Source: Arthrobacter terricola (GTDB lineage: Bacteria; Actinomycetota; Actinomycetes; Actinomycetales; Micrococcaceae). Taken from it: a stretch of 61,495 nucleotides of DNA. Below the pieces are notes generated by a model. The model searched no databases and was not told the origin of the DNA. It saw only the letters and a program-made list of their open reading frames with translations. The stretch lies in the NCBI RefSeq assembly GCF_004354015.1, contig NZ_SMRU01000032.1, positions 1-61,495 on the forward strand, written 5' to 3'. Below, one piece after another: positions 33,113-42,625 of this stretch. The position numbers and the translations under genes were made by a program. Position 1 is the stretch's first letter; the number at the start of each line of letters is the position of its first letter.

Positions 33113-34892
33113 CCTGCAGACCTCGGCATTGTTTACGCCGATCTCGATCGGCGGCGTCGAGATCAGAAACAGGGTGGTCATGCCGCCCATGACCACCAGA
33201 TACTCGACGAATGCCGGCTTTGCAACCTCCGCTACCGTCGCCTACTACCAGGCCCGGGCCCGCGGGGGCGTCGGGCTGGTTACGGTCGAAATGGCAGCAC
33301 CCGAGGTCGCAGGACGTCACCGCTTCCACGAGCTGGGCAACTACGACGACAAGTTCCTGCCGGGACTGGAAACGATTGTCAAGGCAATCCATGACGAAGG
33401 CGCACGGGCGTCCATCCAGCTCGGGCACGGTGGCAGCAGGGCACGCCGCGCGGTCTCCCAAGTACAGCCCGTCGCACCCTCTGCCATACCGACTCCCGTC
33501 TTTGAAATCGAAAAGGAAATAGCCCATCCCGAAGCGATGACAAAGGAACGAATCGAGGAAACGATCCGCGCCTTCGTGTCCGCGGCCGCACGCGCCAAAC
33601 GGGCCGGCTTCGACATGGTTGAACTTCACGGCGCGCACGGCTACCTGATCTCCCAGTTCCTCTCTCCGTCGGAGAACGTCCGCACAGATGAATTCGGCGG
33701 ATCGTTGCGCAACCGAGCCCGGTTCGGTCTTCGAATCATCGAAGGCATCAAAGCCTCGGTTCCGGGACTACCGGTGATTTACCGGCTCGGCGCAGAGGAC
33801 TTCTACGCCGAAGGCCTGCACACCGAGGATGCCTACGCCGTAGCTGAATGGGCCGTCGAATCCGGTGCCGACGCGATCAGCGTCACGGCCGGACACTACA
33901 GGTCCCTTCCGGGCGCCGAAGTCATGATCCCTCCCATGAAGTACAAGGAAGGGATCTTCCTGGACATGGCCGCCGCGGTCAAGGCACGCGTCAAGGTCCC
34001 GGTCATAGGTGTCGGGAGACTGGGCGATCCAGAGGTCGCCAGCAGGGCTATCAGCGAAGGGAAGCTGGACATGACGGCCATCGGCCGTCCCCTGCTGGCC
34101 GACGCCGAATGGGTCAACAAAGCCCAAGCAGGGAAACCGGTTCGAAGCTGCCTGGCGTGCAATCACTGTGTGAACAACATGCGCGGAGGCAACAACCTTT
34201 CCTGCGTCGTCAATCCGACCACCGGCCGGGAACTGGAATTCGCCTCCAGCCAGCCGACCACCGGACGCAAGATCGTCGTCATCGGTGCCGGGCCGGCTGG
34301 TCTGTCATACGCGGCGCTCACCGCCGCCGGCAATACAGTCAGCATTCTCGACAAAAGAGACCGGGTAGGCGGGAATTTTCTGCTCACCGGGAAGGCACCC
34401 ATCTTCAACGACGTTGAGGCCGCCGAACCGAGCTTTGCCGTCTACATCTCGAATCTGGAAAACGAATGCAGGCAGGCAGGGGTCACGTTCCACCTTGGTG
34501 AACCCGCCCATGCCAGAACAGCCCATCTTCTGGACGCCGATCTCATTGTGATCGCCGCCGGCGCCAGATACCGCGGAGGAATCGGTCCGTTGGTGGAGAA
34601 AGTCCTAAACACCCGCCTCATGCAGACGGGGGCCGTCAAAAGAATCTTCAGCAACCACAAGGTTCGCGATTTCTTTTACTACAGGTTCCGCGTCGGCAGG
34701 GGCAGATCCCTCGTCCGATCACTGGGGCTGACAGGCCTTCCGAACGACAGACTCATCATCATCGGTGACGCAGCCCGGGCCGGCAAAGCACGCGAAGCGA
34801 TCACCAGCGCCTTCGAAGCAGCCCTGGGCCCCGTCGCGGAGGCAAACCTCGACTCACTTCAATTCGAACGAAACATCGGAGCACAACAATGA
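33105..34892 (+). CDS. Old Yellow Enzyme / 2,4-dienoyl-CoA reductase-like flavoprotein
   Basis: A 595-aa fusion. The N-terminal 340 residues form the FMN barrel (ELHGAHGYLISQFLSP holds the flavin/substrate His). Residues about 349-367 carry Cys residues for a 4Fe-4S cluster (CLACNHC then NNLSC). The C-terminal part has a Rossmann motif VVIGAGPAGLSYA and a second FAD/NAD region ending IIIGDAARAGKA. This is the FadH/trimethylamine-dehydrogenase layout, in which NAD(P)H electrons cross FAD and Fe-S to FMN. It could reduce an enone or demethylate an amine. Overlaps both neighbours, so it is translationally coupled. Confidence 0.9.
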   Translation: MPDLQTSALFTPISIGGVEIRNRVVMPPMTTRYSTNAGFATSATVAYYQARARGGVGLVTVEMAAPEVAGRHRFHELGNYDDKFLPGLETIVKAIHDEGARASIQLGHGGSRARRAVSQVQPVAPSAIPTPVFEIEKEIAHPEAMTKERIEETIRAFVSAAARAKRAGFDMVELHGAHGYLISQFLSPSENVRTDEFGGSLRNRARFGLRIIEGIKASVPGLPVIYRLGAEDFYAEGLHTEDAYAVAEWAVESGADAISVTAGHYRSLPGAEVMIPPMKYKEGIFLDMAAAVKARVKVPVIGVGRLGDPEVASRAISEGKLDMTAIGRPLLADAEWVNKAQAGKPVRSCLACNHCVNNMRGGNNLSCVVNPTTGRELEFASSQPTTGRKIVVIGAGPAGLSYAALTAAGNTVSILDKRDRVGGNFLLTGKAPIFNDVEAAEPSFAVYISNLENECRQAGVTFHLGEPAHARTAHLLDADLIVIAAGARYRGGIGPLVEKVLNTRLMQTGAVKRIFSNHKVRDFFYYRFRVGRGRSLVRSLGLTGLPNDRLIIIGDAARAGKAREAITSAFEAALGPVAEANLDSLQFERNIGAQQ

Positions 34893-35656
34893 GTACCTCA
34901 CTCAAAGGAAAAACCGCCGTCGTGACAGGCGCCGGCCGCGGCATCGGCAAAGCAATCGCCACACATCTCGTCGCTCAAGGCGCAAAAGTCGCGATCATCG
35001 ACATCGACGCCGCGACGGCGGCCGACACGGCAGCAGAAATCGGAGGTTACAGCGTCGCAGCCGACCTCACAGACCCTGTCTCGGTGAACGAAGCAGTCGA
35101 CGCCGCCTCGCGCCAACTCGGTGGCCTTGACGTCTTCGTCAACAACGCCGGAGTCTGCAACCCCGGGGAACTACTCTCGGGCGACATTGCCCTTTGGGAC
35201 AAGCAGTTTGCAGTGAACACCCGGGCGGCCTACCTCTGCAGCGCCGCTGCCGCACGCACCATGATCGCAAACGAAACCCAAGGATCGATCGTGATCATCA
35301 CATCCAACTGCGCGAGTAAACCCCGCCTGGACCTTGCCGCATACTGCGCGTCCAAAGCTGCCACCCAGATGATGGCCCAGTGCCTCGCGCTGGAAGTAGC
35401 GGGACAGGGTATCAGGGTGAACACTGTCAACCCCGGATCCACAGAGACCGACATGCAACGCGAACAATGGGCACGGCTGGGAGTAGGACCCGAACGTCAA
35501 ATCGAGGGCGATCTCAGCGTCTTCCGCACAGGAATTCCGTTGGGCAGACTCGCCCAACCCCAGGACATCGCCAACGCGGTGAGTTTCCTCGCATCAGACG
35601 CTTCCGGCTTCGTAACCGGCCAATCCTGGTATGTCGACGGCGGGCAAACAATCTGA
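34889..35656 (+). CDS. Short-chain dehydrogenase/reductase
   Basis: A 255-aa classical SDR: TGAGRGIG (about residues 13-20), NNAGVC, catalytic Tyr-Lys in YCASK, and a C-terminal FVTGQSWYVDGGQT. It starts in the ATGA overlap with the flavoprotein stop. It probably interconverts an alcohol and ketone intermediate of the same path. Confidence 0.9.
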   Translation: MSTSLKGKTAVVTGAGRGIGKAIATHLVAQGAKVAIIDIDAATAADTAAEIGGYSVAADLTDPVSVNEAVDAASRQLGGLDVFVNNAGVCNPGELLSGDIALWDKQFAVNTRAAYLCSAAAARTMIANETQGSIVIITSNCASKPRLDLAAYCASKAATQMMAQCLALEVAGQGIRVNTVNPGSTETDMQREQWARLGVGPERQIEGDLSVFRTGIPLGRLAQPQDIANAVSFLASDASGFVTGQSWYVDGGQTI

Positions 35657-35885
35657 CGATCACCGCGCAAACAGAGGACGGGGACCTTGCCGGCGGTCAC
35701 ATTCTTGCCACCGGCCGCTCAGCGGCTGAGTTCTCGACAGAGTCACCTGGCCGGGGATAACCACCGTATCTGGGCCACTCACCGGCTGCTCCATAAACGG
35801 GCAGCCTGGTCTGAAGCACGAACCAGCCGAACCATCCCGGTTCCGTGTCCACTCGCACCCAACACCCACCCAAGGAAGAGGCACA

Positions 35886-37199
35886 ATGACGAGCCAAAAA
35901 ACGACGATACCAACCGTCACCCAGGCCAGGGGAAGCACCCGAAAAATCAACAAACGACACGCCATGGCCCTGGGCGGCGGCATGGCCCTCGAATGGTTTG
36001 ACTTCACCGTCTACGGCCTCATGGCAGCTCTCCTCGCGCCTCACTTCTTCCCAGGCAATGACCCCGTCGCGTCAACTCTGTCAGCCCTCATGGTCTTTGC
36101 CGTCGGGTTCATTGCCCGGCCATTGGCTGGAATTTTCGTAGGCCCCATTGCCGACCGGGCCGGGCACAAGAAGATCCTGGTTATTTCCATCGCCGCCATT
36201 TCCGGCAGCAGCCTGCTCATGGGACTGCTACCCACCTATTCACAAATCGGAGTATGGGCTGCAGTAGCCCTGGTCTGTGCACGCCTGATTCAAGGTCTGT
36301 CGACCGGTATCGAACAAGCAGTAGGCAACTCGGCCGCTGTGGAGATGGCCACGCCTGGACACGAGGGGAGATTCACTACCATCGTCTCCGGCTCGATCCT
36401 CCAAGCGGGCATCATGCTGGCCTCGCTCGTGTCGTTCATCGTCAGTGCCAGCATCGGAGGGGCCGCCATGGCGGAGTGGGGTTGGCGGATACCTTTCCTG
36501 GTGGGTGGTATCGCCGGGATCTTTGTCATCTACCTTCGTCGTTCGCTGCCCGAAACCGGAGCAGCAAACCACGAAGGGGACACGCCGCCGTCGACAGCAG
36601 ACGTATGGAAACAAGTCTGGAAGAGCCGCGGTGGTTTCCTTGCGATCCTCTTTGTGGTTGCCGGTACGCAGACCGCCAATTATGCGTGGACCGTCGGCCT
36701 CCCGGGGCTGGCACGCGCCGCATACAACGAAGACCCGACTCATATCTTCGCCGTCACAACGATGCTCGGCATACTCATGATTGTCGCCGGAACATACGTG
36801 GGGGCCTTGTGTGACAAGTACGGCAACCTGAAGGTATTCACCATCATCCGCTTCACCCTGATACCAGCCGTGTTTCTGATCACCTTGTACAACGAACGAA
36901 ACATCCTGGCGTTCGCGACAGTCATGCTGATCGGTGGAATCGCTGTCGCCCTTAACCAGACACTTTTCAATTTCATCATCTCCACACTGATGCCGGCCGG
37001 CTGCAGGACGACCGGGATGGCTGTGGCCTATGGCCTGGGAGTAGCAATATTCGGTGGGACGTCCTCCTACATCTTGGTATGGGCGCAACAACAGAACATG
37101 CTCTGGGCGTTCTCAAGCTATGCAGCCGCCCTTTCGATCATCAGCATTTGGCTTTACAGCCTTGCCGCCCGAAAGGGCCAAGTGCACATCGGAAACTGA
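35886..37199 (+). CDS. MFS transporter, metabolite:H+ symporter (MHS) type
   Basis: A 437-aa transporter. GGGMALEWFDFTVYGLMAAL (first helix) and GFIARPLAGIFVGPIADRAG are the MHS signatures of ShiA/ProP/KgtP-like carriers for organic acids and betaines. It has 12 predicted hydrophobic segments. It is 230 bases after the SDR and likely brings in the substrate of this locus. Given the gene set, an organic acid or betaine is the best guess. Confidence 0.85.
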   Translation: MTSQKTTIPTVTQARGSTRKINKRHAMALGGGMALEWFDFTVYGLMAALLAPHFFPGNDPVASTLSALMVFAVGFIARPLAGIFVGPIADRAGHKKILVISIAAISGSSLLMGLLPTYSQIGVWAAVALVCARLIQGLSTGIEQAVGNSAAVEMATPGHEGRFTTIVSGSILQAGIMLASLVSFIVSASIGGAAMAEWGWRIPFLVGGIAGIFVIYLRRSLPETGAANHEGDTPPSTADVWKQVWKSRGGFLAILFVVAGTQTANYAWTVGLPGLARAAYNEDPTHIFAVTTMLGILMIVAGTYVGALCDKYGNLKVFTIIRFTLIPAVFLITLYNERNILAFATVMLIGGIAVALNQTLFNFIISTLMPAGCRTTGMAVAYGLGVAIFGGTSSYILVWAQQQNMLWAFSSYAAALSIISIWLYSLAARKGQVHIGN

Positions 37200-37341
37200 T
37201 CAACACGCGTCTTGGTAACGAAGCTCTATTAGTCGGAGTCAGTCCCCGCGATCGTTCTCTGCCGCCGGCGTTCACAGAACCCGAGGCCAGGGCGGACGGG
37301 GAGTTCCGTCACAACAGGACGTATAGATTCGAGGAAGACAA

Positions 37342-37587
37342 ATGGGTTTTCACATTCAGTCGGACTGGCTGCCCTTGGTAGGTGAAGCCGTCGAGGTGCG
37401 ACTCCACAACGAGTTCGTCCGCAACGGCGTTGTCGATGCCGTCACCGACGACAACTCAATCCTGTGGCTCGCCATAGATGGCGTGAACCCGCGCACCATG
37501 GTGCAAAGATGGGACGGCTACGAAATCTGGATCGACTACAAGTGGGAAAAACCACCGAAGCGTCCAAGAGGAGCTACGGCACCGTAG
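37342..37587 (+). CDS. Small hypothetical protein
   Basis: An 81-aa acidic protein preceded by CGAGGAAGACAA before its ATG, a strong site. The N-terminal half is a barrel-like pattern of valines (VEVRLHNEFVRNGVVDAVTDD) that recalls SH3-like small domains. Function unknown; stands alone between the transporter and another orphan. Confidence 0.7.
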   Translation: MGFHIQSDWLPLVGEAVEVRLHNEFVRNGVVDAVTDDNSILWLAIDGVNPRTMVQRWDGYEIWIDYKWEKPPKRPRGATAP

Positions 37588-37838
37588 ACGGACACACACC
37601 GGCGGTTAAGTTGAGTCGGACCATTTGCAAAGCAACTTCCGGGCGGCCCCGTCGCGGACGACCGCTTTAAGGCTGCCTTCTTTACGGGTGCCTTCGCCGG
37701 TACAGGTAGGCGCCCTCCCGATACCATCCATGCACACAGCGCGAAGACAGCCCTCATTTTCATTAGTCGGGCCCCCACTGACCCGGATCGATGAATCGTG
37801 ATGTGTCCCGGTCATATCGATCCCGATGCAGGAGAACT

Positions 37839-38315
37839 ATGTTCAAGCTCCCCGCCGTTTCTGGTTTCAAAGCCGCCCCGAATACTCGTCGCGTACCTAA
37901 CGACGCGTCGGGACACCCAATTTGGCATCAGGGCATCGACATCGACAGCTACATTGCGACACCCTGGGCAGGTCTAAACTACCGACACGAGTCATTGCTC
38001 CACGTTCGGCATGAATCTTTGGAAGGAGCCACGGGAACGGGTCTGACCTCGTCGATACCGGAAGAAATAAAAGCAATCCTCGCAATGACCATCTGCTTGC
38101 GACGACGTGCCGGTGCGAAGCTGGGACGTAGGAAAAGCAACCGCGATTTTGACCTCACACGGAAACTCCGAGCGAACGACCCCTACTGGTGGATTTTGAT
38201 CGGCGGTATCCACGTACCCGGTTTCGGGACCCACGAGCCCCAGTCTGAGCAGCAGGCTACATCGGCTTCGCCAGCTAAACAGCAGCGTTGGATCCATCGG
38301 CTGTTCGACAACTAG
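37839..38315 (+). CDS. Hypothetical protein
   Basis: A 158-aa protein. The ATG at 37839 has GCAGGAGAACT upstream and gives a better start than the ATG at 37791. Basic in the middle (CLRRRAGAKLGRRKSNRD), Trp-rich near the end. No domain recognised. Confidence 0.6.
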   Translation: MFKLPAVSGFKAAPNTRRVPNDASGHPIWHQGIDIDSYIATPWAGLNYRHESLLHVRHESLEGATGTGLTSSIPEEIKAILAMTICLRRRAGAKLGRRKSNRDFDLTRKLRANDPYWWILIGGIHVPGFGTHEPQSEQQATSASPAKQQRWIHRLFDN

Positions 38316-38614
38316 GACAGTTTCGTCTCTGCACCCAAAGTGGGTTCCTCGAGTTTCACGGAAGGGGCCAGAGACCCGCACGGCATTGAGCAGTTGGCTA
38401 TGACAACGGTACGGGTTCCATCCACCTGTGTTCTGCCGCCGGTGGGCCCTCCCGTGGCGGCCCCGCATTTAGCAGCGAGCCACCCCGTGGCCTCGACGAT
38501 GTAGCCGTGCACAGGCGACAGGGCATATACGGGGCGTATGCATATGTTGTCCTGCCCTCCGCCTGACTAACGTTGGTCACTACCAGTTTCGGATCACATG
38601 ACGGAGATCACAAA
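38316..38614. other. Intergenic stretch
   Basis: About 300 bases with no gene that I can support. Reverse-strand frames are shadows. Confidence 0.4.
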
Positions 38615-38830
38615 ATGACCGATGCGCTTCCCGGCGACCTCACAGGCGGCCACGTGCACTACCCGGCTAGGTCATTTGCGTCCTCGCTCCGGAAACCGCC
38701 CTCCGTCGACTACGACCTCATGGACCCGGCAAAGATGTTCCAGCGACCTGTTCCCTCGCACGGTTGCGCTCGGGATACCGTCTCGTGGAGGACCGATCTT
38801 CCGGTGGTGAGCGGCTATGTCCATCCGTGA
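38615..38830 (+). CDS. Small ORF overlapping start of GAF regulator
   Basis: A 71-aa frame with ACGGAGATCACAAA before its ATG and a stop 14 bases inside the next gene. Sequence includes DLMDPAKMFQRPVPSHG. It could be a co-translated small partner or just an upstream frame that tunes regulator translation. Confidence 0.5.
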   Translation: MTDALPGDLTGGHVHYPARSFASSLRKPPSVDYDLMDPAKMFQRPVPSHGCARDTVSWRTDLPVVSGYVHP

Positions 38831-40487
38831 TCTCATCGGCAGTCGCGTGAGTGACGGGGGATCCCCCGCAGATCCGGAAATCCGCCAGTCGTGGTATCGA
38901 TCGAGCTTGGCCGGACTGGACCCAGGAAGCGGGATTGTGATTGACAAACTCGCCGAAATGAATCTCCAGTCCCGGCTTATGCGAGCAGCAACGCCAATTC
39001 TTGAAGGCCTCGAAAACCAGCTACACGATTCCAATTTTGGGCTGCTGCTTGCCGACAATGAGGGTTACATCCTGCACCGGACTTTTGGCACTGCACATCT
39101 TGCCACCGCCTCCGATCGGTTGGGCGTGGTAGTTGGTGCCCAATTTACGGAGCAGACAAGCGGCACCAACGCAATCTCAACACCCATCGAGACCAGACGC
39201 GGTGTATTCGTGCTCGGCGAGCAACACTTTCTAGAGTGCTTGCGAGACCAGATCTGTTTCGGTCTGCCCATCTTTCAGCCCGGCACCAAGCGTCTCGAAG
39301 GTGTGATCAACATCATGGGCCCGGGACGTGAAAGTCCAGCCCTGATGAAACCAGTCCTCACCTCTGCAGTCCGGGAGATCCAGCAGAGGCTACTGAACAC
39401 GTACTCTGATGCGCAAGTTGCGCTGCTGCTCGCGTTCCGCGCCGCATGTGAAACCCACCGCCGGATGCCGGTAGTCGCGGTCGAACCAAGTGAGACTTTT
39501 ACGAATGGTGCCGCGGCCACGGAGCTACGAAACAGTGACCTTGCCGTGCTCAAAGAATTTGCCACGCAGCGCGGCGTCGTCTTCGGAGACAGGGTACGGA
39601 TGGACCTGAGCATTGGCCAGCGAACAGTTCTCATCGAGCGGATTTCTGATCAAGGCGCGGTGTTTCGTGTCTTAGCAGACGAAGAAGGAACGCCAACCGT
39701 GCCCCGAGCAACGGTCCGTTACAAAACCGTCGCGGACGAACTAGCAGAGATGCTCAACCGTGCACGTGATGCCTCCGGTCACGTGCTTATCACCGGGGAA
39801 CCAGGGACAGGCCGCACCACCGCAACTCGCGGCGTGACGGCTGACAGCCCCACACGCGTAATTGACGCCAGCGCTGCCATAGTCGAAGGGGCGAAAAAAT
39901 GGGCATCCGACCTCCAGACGTTAGCCGAACGGTCACCATCTAGTCTGATCGTAGAGTCGATCCACCTGCTTGATCCCCGGTTGATGCAAATCCTCATCGA
40001 CGTTATGGACCAAACGAGCGCACGCGTCGTGATGACGGCCGATGCAGCACCGGACTCCATCACTGCAGTCGCCACACGCTGTCGTTCGATTATCGAGTTG
40101 CCGACCCTACGGGGACGGCGTCCCGAGTTGGCTTCGATAATCGGGGCCATGCTGGCGGATCGTGGGGTCCGGAACGTTAGGTTCTCACCCCCGGCTTTAG
40201 CGGTCCTGTTAGCTCACGATTGGCCCGGCAACTATCGGGAAGTGCAGGGCATGCTTGACGAGGTTCTGACCGTCAGATCCAGTGGCGATGTGGCTCTGAC
40301 CGATCTCCCGCTGCGGTATCGGGTGCCTGTCCGCCGGAGAAACCTTGGACTCCTGGAACAAGCAGAGTTCGACACGATACGCAAAGTGCTGTCCCAAGTG
40401 AGAGGTAACAAGGTTCAAGCGGCCGGATTGCTGGGCATCAGCCGCTCCACGTTATATACGCGAATGAAGGCACTCGGACTCCAGTAG
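38817..40487 (+). CDS. AcoR-like GAF/Fis regulator with degenerate AAA+ domain
   Basis: A 556-aa regulator. The N-terminal 200 residues form a sensor and GAF domain as in AcoR (TSGTNAISTPIETRRGVFVLGEQHF). A central region (residues 300-480) resembles sigma-54 activators, with a Walker-A-like GEPGTGRTT, but the GAFTGA loop that contacts sigma-54 is not visible. The C-terminus is a Fis helix-turn-helix (VRGNKVQAAGLLGISRSTLY). Actinobacteria lack sigma-54, so this is one of the sigma-54-independent relatives. No clear target operon is adjacent; acetoin or alcohol dehydrogenase genes would be usual partners. Confidence 0.85.
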   Translation: MSIRDLIGSRVSDGGSPADPEIRQSWYRSSLAGLDPGSGIVIDKLAEMNLQSRLMRAATPILEGLENQLHDSNFGLLLADNEGYILHRTFGTAHLATASDRLGVVVGAQFTEQTSGTNAISTPIETRRGVFVLGEQHFLECLRDQICFGLPIFQPGTKRLEGVINIMGPGRESPALMKPVLTSAVREIQQRLLNTYSDAQVALLLAFRAACETHRRMPVVAVEPSETFTNGAAATELRNSDLAVLKEFATQRGVVFGDRVRMDLSIGQRTVLIERISDQGAVFRVLADEEGTPTVPRATVRYKTVADELAEMLNRARDASGHVLITGEPGTGRTTATRGVTADSPTRVIDASAAIVEGAKKWASDLQTLAERSPSSLIVESIHLLDPRLMQILIDVMDQTSARVVMTADAAPDSITAVATRCRSIIELPTLRGRRPELASIIGAMLADRGVRNVRFSPPALAVLLAHDWPGNYREVQGMLDEVLTVRSSGDVALTDLPLRYRVPVRRRNLGLLEQAEFDTIRKVLSQVRGNKVQAAGLLGISRSTLYTRMKALGLQ

Positions 40488-40658
40488 CCCACACGCTGCA
40501 TGCCCGGAGGCTGATCAAAAACGTGATCTAGCTAACGGAAATGCCAAACAAAAAATTGAAGCTAAGCACGGGAGTATCATCGTTGGTCGCTCATGGAGGG
40601 CTGGCCAGACCCGAAATATCAGCATCTGGGCGTGGCCCAGCATTCCAAGGAGGGCGTG

Positions 40659-40829
40659 ATGAAACGTCGGCAAACATCTTTTGAATCAACACTGCTGCAT
40701 GTCACGAGGCAACCTGCGTGCGCGGAGGAAACCAACTTCGTACGGCCCCCAGTGCGATACACGCAGCCACGTAATCCGAACAAGCCGGATGACGATTTTC
40801 CAGGGTGGCCGGATACCTACTCCCCATAG
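40659..40829 (+). CDS. Possible 56-aa small protein
   Basis: ATG preceded by AAGGAGGGCGTG, the strongest ribosome site in this part of the window. The peptide is charged and Pro-rich (PRNPNKPDDDFPGWPDTYSP). No family recognised. An upstream ATG at 40593 in the same frame is less well supported. Confidence 0.45.
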   Translation: MKRRQTSFESTLLHVTRQPACAEETNFVRPPVRYTQPRNPNKPDDDFPGWPDTYSP

Positions 40830-41056
40830 AGTTGCCCCAAACGACAGCCTTGGCTTTCGGACTGGCAACGCCCGTCCCTTTCCTGCACGACCTCAAGGGC
40901 ACCATAACTCTGCCCTTGAATGGGGAGGGAACTATCACTCTGCTCCTGTCGAGTTTCCCTGACAGTCCTGGAAATAGTTCGGAACGGCAATGAACTTGGC
41001 AACAGCGCTACACAGGATGCCACCAATCAGAATGCGTAGGCGGGGGTGGGGAGATC

Positions 41057-41392
41057 TCAGATACCGACGTCCGCTCCACCTGCAATTGGAAACCCTCGAA
41101 CCCCGGATCCCCGGTGGTTCACCCAGTCGAACGGGACTGTCGCAGAGTTGAGTGCGGCGGCGAAACCCGTGCCCCAAGAGCCGGGCAGGCGGCTGGTGAC
41201 CCGGACCAGCGGCAGGAGTGCCCGGGCGATCATGTATCCGAAGACCATGTGGAAGAGGAGTTCCTCGTTGGGCCAGCGGGTTCCGTTGCTCTTGCGCCGC
41301 AGGTCCGACGGGGTCGCGGTCTCCAGCCAGCGTGTCAGCTCCATGATGGCGTGGCAGTATCGGGCTAGGGTCTCTTTCCGGGTCGGAGCCAT
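41057..41392 (-). pseudogene. DinB-like / mycothiol-dependent maleylpyruvate isomerase-fold protein, truncated
   Basis: A 111-aa product with AAGGAG before its ATG. The first 90 residues match DinB-like four-helix proteins with the usual metal-site opening (NEELLFHMVFGYMIARALLP) and VPFDWVNHRGS. The C-terminal helix is missing, replaced by about 20 unrelated residues. Family members usually run 160-180 aa. It sits in a rearranged arsenic-gene neighbourhood, 38 bases after ArsC2. Confidence 0.6.
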
Positions 41393-41430
41393 GGTGCAGT
41401 CTCCTTCGTGACGGAAGAAATGTCCGCGGT

Positions 41431-41853
41431 TTAGCTCTCGGCGAGTTCGGCGTAGAGCTTTTGGACGCGGGCCTTGATGTCGTCGCGGACCAGGCGCATG
41501 CGTTCCATGCCTTCGATGCCGCAAGTGGAGGGCTCGTCGGTCTCCCAGGTCTCGAACCGGGGGCCGCCGTGGGGTTCGAGTTTGGCTTCGGTGCCCAGGA
41601 CAACGACGACGTCGACGGCGTCGAGGACCTCGTCCGTGACGGGTTTGGGGTGTTCGCCGGTGATGTCGATGCCGAGTTCGTTCAGGGATTCCACGGATTC
41701 CGGGTTCAGGGAGTTTCCGGGTTTGGTGCCTGCGGAGTAGACGGTGACGGCGTCTCCGGCGAGGTCTCGCATGAGTCCGGCGGCGAGTTGGGATTTGCCG
41801 CCGTTCTTGCTGCAGACGAACAGGACGGCGGGGGTGTGGGTGGTTTCGGTCAT
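41431..41853 (-). CDS. arsC: Low-molecular-weight phosphatase-type arsenate reductase
   Basis: A 140-aa protein of the LMW-PTP/ArsC fold. VLFVCSKNGGKSQLAAGLM contains the P-loop Cys; Lys stands where Arg is usual, which is normal in the actinobacterial CxKNGGKSQ subfamily of arsenate-mycothiol transferases. It would form an arseno-mycothiol adduct for reduction by mycoredoxin. Start overlaps the stop of the previous ArsC by 4 bases. Confidence 0.8.
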   Translation of the reverse strand: MTETTHTPAVLFVCSKNGGKSQLAAGLMRDLAGDAVTVYSAGTKPGNSLNPESVESLNELGIDITGEHPKPVTDEVLDAVDVVVVLGTEAKLEPHGGPRFETWETDEPSTCGIEGMERMRLVRDDIKARVQKLYAELAES

Positions 41854-42581
41854 GCTTGTGGTTCTTCCTTCTGGTCCGGTGCGCTCAGGAGTGATCCTAC
41901 GAGGGTTTTGATGCGGTGGTGGATCTGGTCGCGGATTTCGCGGACGGTCTCCAGGGGCTGGCCGGCAGGGTCGGTGAGGTCCCAGTCTTCGTAGCGTTTG
42001 CCGGGGTAGATCGGGCAGGAGTCCCCGCAGCCCATGGTGATCACGACGTCGGAGGCACGGACGACGTCGTCGGTGAGGGGTTTGGGGTAGTCCTTGCTCA
42101 GGTCCAGTCCCATCTCGGACATGGCCGTGAGGACGGTGGGGTCCAGTTCCGAGGTGGGCATGGACCCCGCGGAGCGGACCCGGATCCTGCCTTTGGCCTC
42201 AACGTTGAGCAGGGCCGCCGCCATCTGGGAACGTCCGGCGTTGTGCACGCAGACGAAGAGCACCTCGGGGACTTCGGAGACGATGGCGCCTTTTGATGTG
42301 GCCAGGGCAGCCAGCCGGTCGTTGGCGAAGTGTTCGGTGGTTGCGGGCAGGTAGGCGCTGATCTTCGCGGTCCTGGCCAGGGCCACGATAAGGCCCTCCG
42401 GGAGCGGCGTGAGCACGCGATCGAGGGCAAAGGTGCCTTCGCCCGGTTCCGCGACCTCGTCCACGGCGAGAACCTCAGCGAAGACTGGTACGCCTTCCCC
42501 ACCGACCGCCAGATGGGCCGCTCCCGCGAGTTCCTCGCTGACAATGACATCCGCGTGGGCTGACAACGCGGGCCCGGTCAA
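41850..42581 (-). CDS. arsC: Arsenate reductase (ArsC) with rearranged N-terminus
   Basis: Residues 103-243 are a complete LMW-PTP-type ArsC: VLFVCVHNAGRSQMAAALL, the second motif GCGDSCPIYPGKRYEDW, and DPAGQ. Before this, ARTAKISAYLPATTEHFANDRLAALA is the three-helix module common in such proteins. Roughly the first 55-60 residues are antisense to a UPF0158 fragment and do not look native, so the real start is uncertain and may be internal. No ArsR, ArsB or Acr3 gene is left in the neighbourhood. Confidence 0.7.
   Translation of the reverse strand: MTGPALSAHADVIVSEELAGAAHLAVGGEGVPVFAEVLAVDEVAEPGEGTFALDRVLTPLPEGLIVALARTAKISAYLPATTEHFANDRLAALATSKGAIVSEVPEVLFVCVHNAGRSQMAAALLNVEAKGRIRVRSAGSMPTSELDPTVLTAMSEMGLDLSKDYPKPLTDDVVRASDVVITMGCGDSCPIYPGKRYEDWDLTDPAGQPLETVREIRDQIHHRIKTLVGSLLSAPDQKEEPQA
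42396..42563 (+). pseudogene. UPF0158-family protein, C-terminal remnant
   Basis: About 48 residues on the plus strand, including AIEGKGAFARFRDLVHGENL then EDWYAFPTDRQMG, ending at a TGA at 42561-42563. This matches the C-terminal half of UPF0158 proteins. The N-terminal half is absent; left of about 42396 the sequence belongs to ArsC on the opposite strand. A recombination junction is implied. Confidence 0.6.
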
Positions 42582-42625
42582 TGCCGGCGCAACGGTGCCG
42601 CCATTCCGGAGGACAGGCCGCCAAG

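Noticed and set aside
36240..37091. 283-aa reverse frame
   Set aside because: Antisense of the MHS transporter.
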